From Rhopalosiphum padi (lineage: Eukaryota > Arthropoda > Insecta > Hemiptera > Aphididae): a stretch of DNA of 64,000 bases. A program made the translations under genes and the position numbers. Shown piece after piece: positions 53,830 to 64,000 of this stretch. Under the pieces are notes generated by a model. That model was not told where the DNA came from and ran no database searches. It was given only the letters and a program-made list of their open reading frames with translations. Position 1 is the stretch's first letter. The number at the start of each line of letters is the position of its first letter. The stretch spans positions 46,471,019-46,535,018 of the forward strand of contig NC_083600.1 of NCBI RefSeq assembly GCF_020882245.1, written 5' to 3'.

Positions 53830-53883
53830 ATGTTGCGTGTGGGCTAAAAAGAGAAAACTAACAGTGCGCTGACATCATCTTAA
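53830..53883. mobile_element. Solo end of the TTAA MITE family
   Basis: The string AGAGAAAACTAACAGTGCGC, followed by TGACATCATC and TTAA (53880-53883), matches the right ends at 2115 and 45143. I found no left partner upstream, so this is a truncated copy. Confidence 0.5.
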
Positions 53884-54049
53884 TAAAATTAATAATAATT
53901 TGGGCATTCGGTCGATTTCAATTGATAATTTTTTTCAATAGGACTTTTTTTCGAGGATTCATTATTTCATTACTTACCTATATTATGTTGTTACTTGTTG
54001 ATGGTTGTTAGTTTGTTACTAATATTGCTATACATAGTACATTAATGGA

Positions 54050-54330
54050 ATCAGTAGCAGGGATGTACGCAGAAAAAAGTTGTTTTTTTTTTTTTTTTGG
54101 GGGGGGGGGGGGTTGAAAATCAGTTATTGAAAAGTAGAACTTTTTTAAATAAATATATAAAAAAAAATTATGAAAATTAGGTATACTTAAAATACTTTTT
54201 TTAATACAAATATTGATATAACAAAATTAACATTAAAATTGAATAAGTAAATAACCATGCAAAAACCCAAGTATTTCGGGGGGGTTTTGAACACCCAAAA
54301 CACCCCCCTGTGTACGTCCCTGATTAGTAG
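54050..54330. mobile_element. hAT MITE with 8-bp target duplication
   Basis: The element at 54058-54322 (265 bp) has terminal repeats CAGGGATGTACGCA and TGTGTACGTCCCTG. The flanks ATCAGTAG (54050-54057) and ATTAGTAG (54323-54330) match at 7 of 8 positions, as expected for a hAT target-site duplication. Homopolymer T and G tracts sit near the left end. No coding capacity. Confidence 0.8.
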
Positions 54331-54339
54331 AGTGTACTA

Positions 54340-54740
54340 TACCGACATAAATAATATATTATACAGCGGTCGCATTGGCCGTGTTTATACCACGGTTGCT
54401 TCTATAAAGTCTTATACCGCGATCCTATATTCGTATACATTCAGCAAACGGTGGAAAACTAATTTTCCAGGGCATTCATCGGTTGGTATTCCAATTACAC
54501 ACTTCACAGTTTAGACGTGTACCAACATTCGGCCGAAATGACTGCACAACAGCCGCCTATTATGGTCTACTATACCGTTACAGTATTGGTGTAAGCGTGT
54601 TGCGGCCGTCGCCGCTAAGTCTATACAATATTTTCATCGGTCTGTCCACTCAGATTTAGCCTCTTAGGAAAATATTCTCGTCCAATTCCCATCAATTCCC
54701 GATCAAATAGTTATCGCGGCATCGCCGTCTGTACAGCAAT
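54340..54740. other. GC-enriched patch without coding frame
   Basis: Base composition changes abruptly from the surrounding AT-rich DNA, with CpG-containing strings such as GTTGCGGCCGTCGCCGC (about 54599). No long frame, splice pattern or RNA gene was recognised. It could be a promoter/5' exon of an unseen transcript or an old transposon. Confidence 0.3.
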
Positions 54741-55752
54741 TACTGTATTTTGTATTTTGTAATTTTTTTTTTTTTTTTTGGTTAAAGGGATTTAAGGTTG
54801 TACATTTTCAACACGTAACTAGAAATTCATCGACAAAAACTGCTTTCATTCTATAATATTTTTATTTTAAATTTTTCTGAAATTACGAGGCAGGAGTGGC
54901 TTCTAAAACCTCTATATTGTGTAGTGTGTACGCGTTTAGTAGTTCGTAAGATACACATCAACCACCTATTATACATAGGTAGGTAGTAGGTACCTACTAT
55001 GTATTCTTCATTGGAAAAGATCCATTTCTACATGCTTTTACGCCGTTACGGTGGTTATTCAAAATGTATTGTAAGTATTATGTTTTCATAATATAATATG
55101 ATATAATATAATATATTGTGACTGCACGAACTCAAACAGGACGCATCAGTTGAATAAAAATTCTTCACGATCTATTCTTATTTATCACATCCATCCATCG
55201 AATGATCGAATAGCTACAAAAACGTACCTATTTTAACTCAAAGAGTCATAGATCATTCGAATTTGTCTACTACTAGTTGTGAATTTGCAATATTTTATGA
55301 ATTTCATGTTTAAAAAAATACAATATGTATTGTATATTAGATTAATATTAATTTTACCTTGTTTTCAGTTAATATAATTTTAAATGTACCTTTTTTTTAA
55401 AATATATTTAAGAACATTTTTTTTTTCACTTTGAATTGTTTTTGTTTAGTTTGTCAAATTTGTTAAATATATTTTAATACTATTTTATCTAACAGAAGAC
55501 TTGAACAAAAAGTTTGTGTTGACTATTAATATATCAATACTGACTTTCATTAGTCATTACTCTATCGCTCAATAACATAGGCAATAAGTACAATAGGTAC
55601 AAACCACAAGGTACATATAAAAATCATAAATTATAAAATTATAATAAACTAATCTTTACACTTTGTCCAAAATTGTATACTATAAATATTACTAATATAC
55701 AATTAAAAATACATATTTTTAATTAAATTATATTTTTTGATAATAACTATTC

Positions 55753-55758
55753 TTTATT
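55753..55758 (-). terminator. XPC: Probable polyadenylation signal of XPC
   Basis: AATAAA on the minus strand, about 200 nt beyond the stop codon at 55961. Confidence 0.4.
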
Positions 55759-55960
55759 CTTTCAAATTATAAATAGAATTATTAATAACAAAATACATTT
55801 TTTAAACTTTACTAATAAGGATCACAATATAAATACTTTTTAACAAAACAACCAAAATAAAATTAATAATACTGTTGTAATTAAATATTAATACTTAAAT
55901 TATTAATTCTACAAAATTCAAAATGCATTAATTAAAATTAAATAAACTCATATATAGATT

Positions 55961-58903
55961 TTATTTTCTGCCATCGATTGTTTTAGATGTAGACTGACCT
56001 TCTTTATCACCTCCAAAGTAATTATACTTGATTTTCAAACGTTCACGAATAAGGAGAGCTCTTACTAATCGTTTCCAATTACCATAAACTCTATCTTCAT
56101 ATCTTTTTTGCTCTCGCTTACGACTTTCCTCAATTTCTTGGTTCCATGCATCTATTAAAGTATCCTTATATTCTTGACATACTACAAAACCGTCATTTAC
56201 TGGATGAGATCCACCTGCGTGAAAGTCAAAACCTACAACTGCAGGAGCACAATCAATGTTCAATTTTTTTGCTATACGCAGTAACCCAGGAACTAAAATA
56301 AAAAATGATAACAAATTAATATGATGAACAATTACAAATAACAACTTATTTAGTTATAATAGTCTTATTTGTATACATACGTTGAAGATGAACGGTTCCT
56401 TTGGGTAACATGCAAGGTTTAAACAAATCAACATTGCCATAACAATTTCTAGGAACTTGACCATTAGTAGCAGTTGGAGGATCGTAGGGTTCAGTTTGCC
56501 AATAACCAAATAATTCTAATGGTGGAGGATCTGTTCGTACACCATTCTGTAATGTATATAATTATTAATAAATCAGATTGATAATAATAGACATAAGTAA
56601 CTGACCCGATCAAACCTAGGGCGAGCTTTAACTTGTTTATATGATTTTTCTCCCATTTTAACTACACGAGCTTCTTTTAGCCAATTTTCTCTACCATTAA
56701 GTTCATGAACATATTCTCGTAGATAAACTGGTTCATTTCTAACATGTCCAACAATTGGTGGTTCTGGCGGATAAATGGCTTGAAATTTTAGCAAGTGTCT
56801 TGATAAGGCATACAATGGATGATTTTTATACCTTAAACAAACATTTTAATAATAATAAGCATGATAACTTTGAATAATCATGCTTGTAGAAAATTTAAAT
56901 AAAAAATTATCATTAAACTAACTCTGAAACTGTTTTAGGTAATGGTATATCTTCTAATTGTTTATCTAGTTCTTCATCCTCCTCACGTTCTCTTGCTGAC
57001 CGGGTAGGAGTGTAAGGTCGTAAAGTAGTTTTCCACCATTTAGAATCCACGCGGATTTTTCGTGTTAGAGTATGAAAATATGGATCATATCGTTTTGTAA
57101 TATCTTTGATACTATTGTCATTATACCAAGCCAAAACATAACGCATAGGATGAGATGTACCATTCTATAAAATATAAAATGTAAAAATAAAAGACTTTTA
57201 TAAAATAAAATGAAATAAAACTAATATTATAAACTCTACTACCAAAAAATATTTCAATATGTATAAAATAGTAAATACTATTGCTATATACAATTTATGA
57301 TTTAACTAACATATATTTCTTTGATACAATGAATACGCTGACCAATAACATCCACACAAAACCATTTTTCTTCCATTTCTAAGAATACTTCCACCCAAAA
57401 ATCATTTTTTACTTTTTTTTTAACAACTGTTTCACTATCCTGTAATGAATGATCATCTTCATCAGTCGAAAGAACACGGCGATCAATTTTTTCACTTATT
57501 TTAGATTTTTTTTTTGATACTTTTTTTTGGTCAACCGATTTTAATTTTTTTGATTCATCTTTTTCTAAACCAGATCGTACTTTGTTTGATACTTTATTAA
57601 AATACTCAGATTTAGCACTTTCTTTGCTTTTTACAAAAATATCATCTTCTTTATCACTTGAAGAACTGTTTTGATACATAATTTTATTCACTTTGGATTT
57701 TTTTTTCCCATTATCTATTTCATTATTTTTAATTTCTAGTTCTTTTTTAGAATTTTTAAGTTTATTTGATTTTTTATTGAAATATTCTGATTTTGATGAA
57801 GTTTTCTTTTTATTATCTACATTTGATTTACTAGTTGATGGTTTCATATGATCATCCTCAACTAAAGGACCCAACAATTGTTCAGAACTTGGTTTGATTG
57901 AGACAGCATTTAAATTAATCACTAACCGTACATTCAATCCTAATGATCTTAAAATAGAAATAAACATTGCAATCAGTTCATATCTTGTTTTAGCTTCACA
58001 TTTTGAAAATCGGTCAATTAAAGATAATACATTTATTTCACATAATGGATCAGTTTTTGAAGTTAATTTTATTGTTTTAGAAAACCATTTTATATAATTT
58101 TCTAAATAATTTAAATCACACTGCTTTGGTGGATATGCTTTTTTAGAAGGTACTAGAGATAATGCTGAACCCATAACCTCTGGTGAATTAAGAACACTAT
58201 TCAAATGATTACCATAAGAGATCCATAAAAGTAAATTTACTTTATGAATTAGAACTTGAGTATCCTTACATATTGTATTCATACGTCTCCTGAGAATATT
58301 TTCCATATCTTGACCTTTTTTACACTTCATATCATTTGGAAGTTTAACAGTGATTTCAACCATTTCCGGAATAGTATAGTCATCATTACGTTTCATTTCT
58401 TCTGTTACAGTATCATCAACATCGTTTAACACAGTTCCTAAATTAACTCCTTCTCCTACAGATAAGATTTTGGCAACATCCATATTATCATAAAGACTAT
58501 TGTCCACAAATGTGTCAACAGTCTTAGATTTTTCATCACTTTTAGAAAGTTCTATGGTATCTTGAGGATTTGAAAGAGTAGTAAAATCAAAATTTGTTTG
58601 ACAAACATTGTCATCTACTTCACTTTCAGTATCAGACTGTTCTAATGTTTTCACATTGGGCTTGTTACAGTCTTGACTATCATTATCACTATCTGATTCT
58701 GATAAATTTAAAGTACAAGAATTTTTTATGAAAGTATTGTGAGTTTCAACCAATTCATCATCAGAACTGTTATCGTCAGTTGATGAATCAATAACAGAAA
58801 CTTCTAGTCGATGACCACGTTTACGTTTGATTGGAGGTTCACGAGAATTATTTTCAACAGTTTCTTTAGGTTTACACGTACGTTTTGATCTGCGCAACAT
58901 CAT
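55961..58903 (-). CDS. XPC: DNA damage recognition protein XPC/Rad4
   Basis: The damage sensor that starts global nucleotide-excision repair in the nucleus. Coding exons 58903-57311, 57164-56923, 56831-56606, 56546-56381 and 56292-55961 join in frame to give 852 aa (human XPC is 940). Residues 1-200 are acidic and Ser-rich after a basic start, MMLRRSKRTCK. Residues ~200-350 match the first part of the transglutaminase-like domain. A long Lys/Ser-rich insertion follows (~350-500), then the domain resumes at FWVEVF...EEKWFCVDV. The beta-hairpin domains follow, with TLRPY, YKNHPLYALSRHLLK, LFGYWQTEPYDPP, VPRNCYGNVDLF and the BHD3 signature GFDFHAGGSHPVNDGFVVC. The C-terminus ends soon after NWKRLVRALLIRERLK. 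Short exon 1-2 and 2-3 junctions use GTTAGT donors. An acceptor 12 nt before the ATG, at 58916-58917, shows there is an upstream exon; a longer N-terminus is possible. Confidence 0.95.
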
Positions 58904-58917
58904 AATGGATTGGATCT

Positions 58918-59978
58918 ATAAATAAGAATTTAAATTAAGAAACAGAACATTTTTTTTGTATAAGGTATTAAAAAAATTTAAATTATGACTCTTTTTTTAA
59001 ATATATTTTTACTATTATTTATAAATCTTAATTTATTCTTTTTATAGTTCAGAAAAATATTAAATTGAATAATACTTTTTAAAAACATTTACCTTGTCCA
59101 AAAAAAAAAAATCGAACAGAAAAACAACAATTATTTCATGTTTTAACTGAAAATTTAAAAATAAATCAACAATTCAATAACTAAAATAGCAGTTGTTTTG
59201 TGATGGAATTAATGTGGTGATATACAGAAATGTATTACATACTGTGTAGATTGTAGATCAACTAGATCATAAATTCATGAACATGGATTTTAATATTAAA
59301 TCTATAACGTACATACAAGATACAACTACTTAGTACTTACTACTATGATATTAGATATTAAGAATATTAAGATACGACATTATCCATTATCCTGAACAAT
59401 GCAGTGGTCCAGAATTATCACATCCACCAGAATGCGCTTCGAACAGTTGTATATAGTTTTTACATAATATTATTGTACAGTAAATAATTTTTTATACCTA
59501 ATTATAATCTAAACGATTACCTAAACTTTTGATTTTATGAAAAATATTACTTCAAACCGTTTTTTATGACTAAATTATCCTAAATCGAGTTAATGTATTA
59601 CTAAGAATTCATAACTTTTAAACTAAGAGAAATAATTGTTTTAAAAAAAATACTTTATATTTTTTCAAATTTTAGTGTATAGTGATATGGTGATTACTGA
59701 TAACTAATATGATAGACTGATAACGGCATTCGATCCACGTGCTTACAACAGTTACAACTTACCTTACTTACCGCTTCTTACTAGCTCGTAGTTGTTACTG
59801 TAAAATAACTAAAATATGAATAATGATTTACGATAGCCAATAGCCATACTTCCATAATTATTCTTAGTTAATTTAGTTGTTAGTTTTTGTTGCTTAACTC
59901 AACTTTATAATTTTAAATTCTTATTATTGTCTAACGAAATACAACAGATTCATTACCTTGTTTGTCGTGCCGTGCATA
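58918..59978. promoter_or_regulatory. Divergent promoter region between XPC and PWP2
   Basis: About 1 kb separates the XPC coding exon (-) from the PWP2 start (+), so both genes are probably driven from here. The region has an E-box CACGTG near 59738. Minus-strand donor-like sites that could end an XPC 5' exon lie at about 59769-59777 (GCG|GTAAGT and AAG|GTAAGT) and at 59956-59957 (AAG|GTAATG). The XPC transcription start is not fixed by sequence alone. Confidence 0.55.
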
Positions 59979-62900
59979 ATGAGATTCAATTACAAGGTAA
60001 AACTCGTTAAAGTAGTCCAATATTGTAGTATAATAATCATTTTAAACTTTTAATTATATTTTTAAATTTAGTTTTCCAACGTTCTTGGAACTGTTTACCG
60101 TGAAGGGAATTTGACTTTTACACCTGATGGAAATTCTGTCATCAGTCCAGTGGGAAATCGGATATCAAAATTTGATCTCAAGAAGTATAAACTTTCATAA
60201 TTCTTAAATTGTGTTTCTTAGAATGGCATGTAATTTTTATTTTATTTTAGTAATACATCATTTACACTACCAGTGGAAAGCTCACACAATTATGAACAAA
60301 TAGCTCTGTCACCAGATGGCAATCTTTTGTTTGCTGTAAACGAAGGTATTGAAATTATCTTTAAAAACCTAATAAACTACTTATATTATGATTTTATTAA
60401 CCGTATCTAGTTGGAGAAGCGGATTTAATCAGCTTAGTAAGCAATAGAGTAATTCACAAGTACCGTTTCAATGAACGAGTGCTTCACCTGAAATTTAGTC
60501 CTGATGGAAAACATATAGCTGCTTGTAAGCTCAACAAAAGTAAGTTTGATATAAATAAATATATTTACTTTAAACATTTAAATGTATAAAGTTTAATATA
60601 TTAATCTTTTTTTAGTTTTTATATTGCAAACACCTGGTCATTTTATTGGACAGTTCAATCAGTTCGCATTGGAACGAGTTTTCAGTGATATTCTTGGAGA
60701 TACCACATATGTTGCATGGACTGATGATTCAAGGTATATCATACGATATACTTTTTTAACTATTTAGCTTTACAGACTAAAGTACAAATATATTATTTAG
60801 TATTTGTTATCTAATATTTAAAATTTCTGCATAATATACTGATTATCTTAACAATAATTATAAAAAATCTTACAAATTACTAATTATTAATATTATTAGG
60901 TATATTTCAGTAATTTTTTATCGCACAACTTAACTTATTAAATTTTGTATGTTCGCTGGATGCATTTTATAGCAGTTTGCTATCCTAAATAACTAAATAA
61001 GAACTTAGATCTATGTAACCATAACCCTACTAAATACTTATTATAGTTATGAAACATTCTTTTAATTTTTCAGTATTTTAGCCGTGGGCAGTAAAGATGC
61101 TACTGTGAGGCTCTATACAATAGGAAATTACTCAAATTTTAGACCATATTCATTAACTGGACATCCTGATACTATAGTTGGAATATTTTTTGAAGAAAAT
61201 TCTCTTGACTTAATGGTTGTCACCCGGTATGTTATGAATTAGATTTTAAATTAATTCATTAACTAGGCTAATTCTTTAAATCATTTTAATTACAGAAATG
61301 GTCATTTATCTGTTTGGCAATGTTCACTATTATTAGATCAATTGACTACTGTTGAATCAGTTAATAATAAACGAATAAAATTAAATGATGATGAAGAAGA
61401 TGAAATTGATTTATCCAAAGGAGAAGACAGAGAACGTTATATCATTAATAAAGAAGGTACCTACTCATGAAAACAAAATTAATTTTTTTTTTAAATTATT
61501 TTATGTATGATATTATTTCAGAAAAATATAATAAAAAACAATTACTTTTGGATAATAAAAATTTATTGAGTTACCGTAAATTATCAACACATTATCTAAA
61601 TGATTTTATAAAAGATGAACATAACAATTTGAAAATGACTGCTGCTGATTATCATAAAAAGGTCAAAATCCTTGTAACTGGCTTCTCAAATGGATCATTT
61701 TTAATTTTTGAGACTGTTGGAAAAACACTTATTCATTCTTTAAAGTTTGTCTAACTTACATTTTATCTTTAAACATTATTTATTGGTTTATGTTCTCAGT
61801 ATTTCAGATACCAGTATTAGTACAATAGTGTTAAATAATGCTGGTGATTGGATTGCAATTGGCTGTAAAGGACATGGTCAGTTATTGGTTTGGGAATGGC
61901 AAAGTGAAACATATGTTATGAAACAACAGGCACATGGTTCTGAAGTATCTTGTTTGACATACTCAGGTGACTCTGTATATATAGCCACTGGTGGCGAAGA
62001 TGGAAAAGTAATTTATTAATACAATTGCTTGCTATAAAATAAGAGAATGTATTAAAAACTCGTGGATATATTTCATCCATCTTAGTTTCCCATTAGATAT
62101 TTTTCTATAATACTTTAATATTATAGTGCGTTTCACAACAACTGTGACTCGACGCTAACGCGCCTCGTGGTGTTTTTTCATCAGGGTTTCTAAAGCTAGC
62201 GCGTAATAATCCGCGCCAAATTTAAAATTGATAACGAATATTTTACACTTTTTCAAATTATACATTTATTAAATAAGATAATCAACGAATCATATTTTAT
62301 GTTACACTTAATTGTTTTTAAATAACTTAAAACTATAAAAATATGTAAAACGCACGCTATTTATTTCCTATCCTAGATTGAGAACCCCTGGTTTGAGACA
62401 AAACCGCCACGAGTCGCAGTTGTTGTAAAACGCACTATAGTCTTCCAAATTGTATTCGTAATTTATATATTATAATTAATATTACTTAATATATTTAGTA
62501 AATTTCAATCATTTAAAATTAAAATAGATACAAACTTTAAAGCCATCATATAAGTATAACTAGTAAAAGATAAATAGTAGTATAAGACAATATAATATTA
62601 ATAATTAAATATTATAAACACAGCCTGGAAGAATTAAAAATTTTTATTTATTAATATTAGATTATAATACATATATTTCAAACAATGTTCTATATTTTAT
62701 ATTTGTGATAGGAATAATAATTATGCATATCATATCCTTATAAAATCCACATAATTTTTTTTAATTTTAGGTGAAATTATGGAATAACCAATCAGGATTT
62801 TGCTTTGTTACGTTCTTGGAACATACAAGTACTGTTACAGACATAGTATTTGCTCCTAACAAAAAATTTATAATATCTGCATCTCTGGATGGTACAGTTC

Positions 62901-64000
62901 GTGCTTTTGATCTTACAAGGTAAGAATATGTTCATCAATAATTTTATACTATTATTATACATTTATTTTTTAGATACCGTAACTTCAAAACATTTGTGTC
63001 CCCTCGACCTGTACAATTTAGTTGTGTATCTATTGACTCTACTGGAGAGTTTATCGCTGCTGGTGGACAAGATGTTTTTGAAGCATACCTGTGGTCCATG
63101 AAAATTGGCAAACTTTTAGAAGTATTCATATTTAAAATACTGAAAATTAAACACTTAACAACAAGTAATTCAATAATATTGTTTTAGGTTTTGTCGGGAC
63201 ATGAAGGACCAATAGTGAGCTTAGCATTTAGTCCCACAATTTCCAGTACTACATTAGTAACTGCTAGTTGGGATAAAACATTACGTATTTGGAATGCTGT
63301 AGAAAATGCCTCTGATCATGAAACTATTCAACTCTTTGCTGATGGTGATTAATATATTAATTAAAATGTTGTATAATTAGGTATTTTTAAATCCAGCGTT
63401 CATATTATTTAGGTTTATGTGTTGCTTTTCGTCCTGATGGAAAAGAAGTAGTTGTTGCTACATTGGACGGTCAATTATTATTTTTTGATGTTCGTACTTC
63501 AACTCAAGTTGCTAGCATTGAGGGCAGAAACGATCTTGGAAGTGGTCGAACAGATACAGATCTCATCACAGCTAAAAAAAATCTTCAAGCAAAGTATAAC
63601 AATTTTCCTTTTTATAATTAAATATTGATCAATAATCAGCCACCTAGGTATGTACAGAAATTGTCTGATCACTAACTAAAAATGTACTTAAAATCCATTT
63701 TCTACCATTATGCAACTAGAGATTAATTTGGAAGGTGCTAAAAGTATATAATTATTAATTATATTTACTATCAATCCTGAATCTTAACTTATTTTTAACT
63801 TAAGAAGCCTATCTTTCTAAGAACACATTAAAATTATTAATTAAAGTATGTACATGCCTATACTTTTAACATTTTTATATTTTTAAATTTTGTTATATCA
63901 AATAAGAGTGTTTATTTTTTTATAGGGCATTTAACTCAGTTTGTTATTCAGCTGATGGACAGTTTGTTATTGCTGGAGGCCAATCCAAAAATGTTTGTAT
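59979..64000 (+). CDS. PWP2: PWP2, U3 snoRNP WD40 protein (partial, 5' part)
   Basis: Periodic tryptophan protein 2, a tandem WD40 scaffold of the SSU processome (UTP-B) needed for 18S rRNA processing in the nucleolus. Fourteen exons join in frame: 59979-59996, 60072-60184, 60251-60345, 60411-60539, 60616-60733, 61074-61226, 61296-61456, 61522-61744, 61800-62007, 62771-62919, 62974-63121, 63188-63344, 63413-63593 and 63926-64000 (cut by the window). About 642 codons are present; human PWP2 is 919 aa. Family landmarks are MRFNYK|FSNVLGTVYREGNL, DGNSVISPVGNRI, WTDDS, an acidic insert (DDEEDEIDLSKGEDRE), VTGFSNGSF, GDWIAIGCKGHGQLLVWEWQ, SLDGTVRAFDL, YRNFKTFVSPRPVQFSCV, LSGHEGPI and ASWDKTLRIWN. 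The start encodes only six residues before intron 1, as a short MKF/MRF start does in relatives. The donor after 63344 (GTGATT) is weak but is required by frame. Confidence 0.95.
62122..62438. mobile_element. MITE in PWP2 intron 9
   Basis: The ends TATAGTGCGTTTCACAACAA and, reading inward from the right, TATAGTGCGTTTTACAACAA are near-perfect inverted repeats that continue through CTG(T/C)GACTCG, about 30 bp in total. The 317-bp element is non-coding and lies in the intron between exons 62007 and 62771. TA or TATA at both ends may be part of the target site, so the superfamily is uncertain. Confidence 0.75.

Larger units (their letters stand above)
43500..55752. other. Gene-poor AT-rich region with MITEs
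   Basis: About 12 kb with no supportable host exon. The contents I can support are listed separately: a TTAA MITE at 44730-45143, fragments of the 14-bp-TIR family at 44398-44690 and 46541-46680, a TTAA-type end at 53830-53883, a hAT MITE at 54058-54322 and a GC-enriched patch at 54340-54740. Confidence 0.5.

Overview
This window reads as nuclear DNA of an insect, most likely an aphid or close hemipteran. It is very AT-rich, genes have many short exons with GT..AG introns, and the intergenic DNA and introns are full of small non-autonomous DNA transposons. The best-matching proteins are animal ones. No rRNA, tRNA or CRISPR array was found. All exon boundaries were derived by hand from reading-frame continuity, splice consensus and family resemblance.

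Layout. 1-4909 is non-coding and probably intron of the first gene; it holds a TTAA-flanked foldback element (1679-2115) and a ~1 kb hAT-like element (3715-4734). 4910-6113 (+) carries the last two coding exons of an unidentified low-complexity protein, unusually GC-rich for this DNA. 6114-16047 has no recognisable gene. 16051-24068 (+) is a complete eight-exon kynurenine/alpha-aminoadipate aminotransferase (AADAT/KAT II type, 462 aa). 25306-26016 (-) is a two-exon gene for an 80-aa secreted Ser/Thr-rich peptide with its own TATA box. 26105-33113 is repeat-rich and contains a LINE reverse-transcriptase relic. 33243-41020 (-) is a five-LIM muscle LIM protein (Mlp84B type), with a non-coding first exon and TATA-like promoter near 43.4-43.5 kb. 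43500-55752 is a gene desert with several MITEs. 55961-58903 (-) is XPC/Rad4 (852 aa). 59979-64000 (+) is the 5' two-thirds of PWP2, a U3 snoRNP WD40 protein, running off the window.

Most notable: LIM domain 2 of the Mlp84B gene is encoded by nested duplicated exons. Two 97-nt exons (A1 37861-37957, A2 37520-37616) encode the same half of the LIM domain, with the same phases and all zinc ligands kept. Two further exons (C1 37376-37460, C2 36366-36465) both encode the last zinc ligand plus glycine-rich tail, again with matching phases. Because 97 is not a multiple of 3, A1 and A2 cannot be joined in one reading frame, so they should be mutually exclusive. This would give a muscle scaffold with a switchable LIM2 (up to four isoforms, 496 or 501 aa).

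XPC and PWP2 are head to head about 1 kb apart and may share a promoter. The other genes show no obvious functional link.
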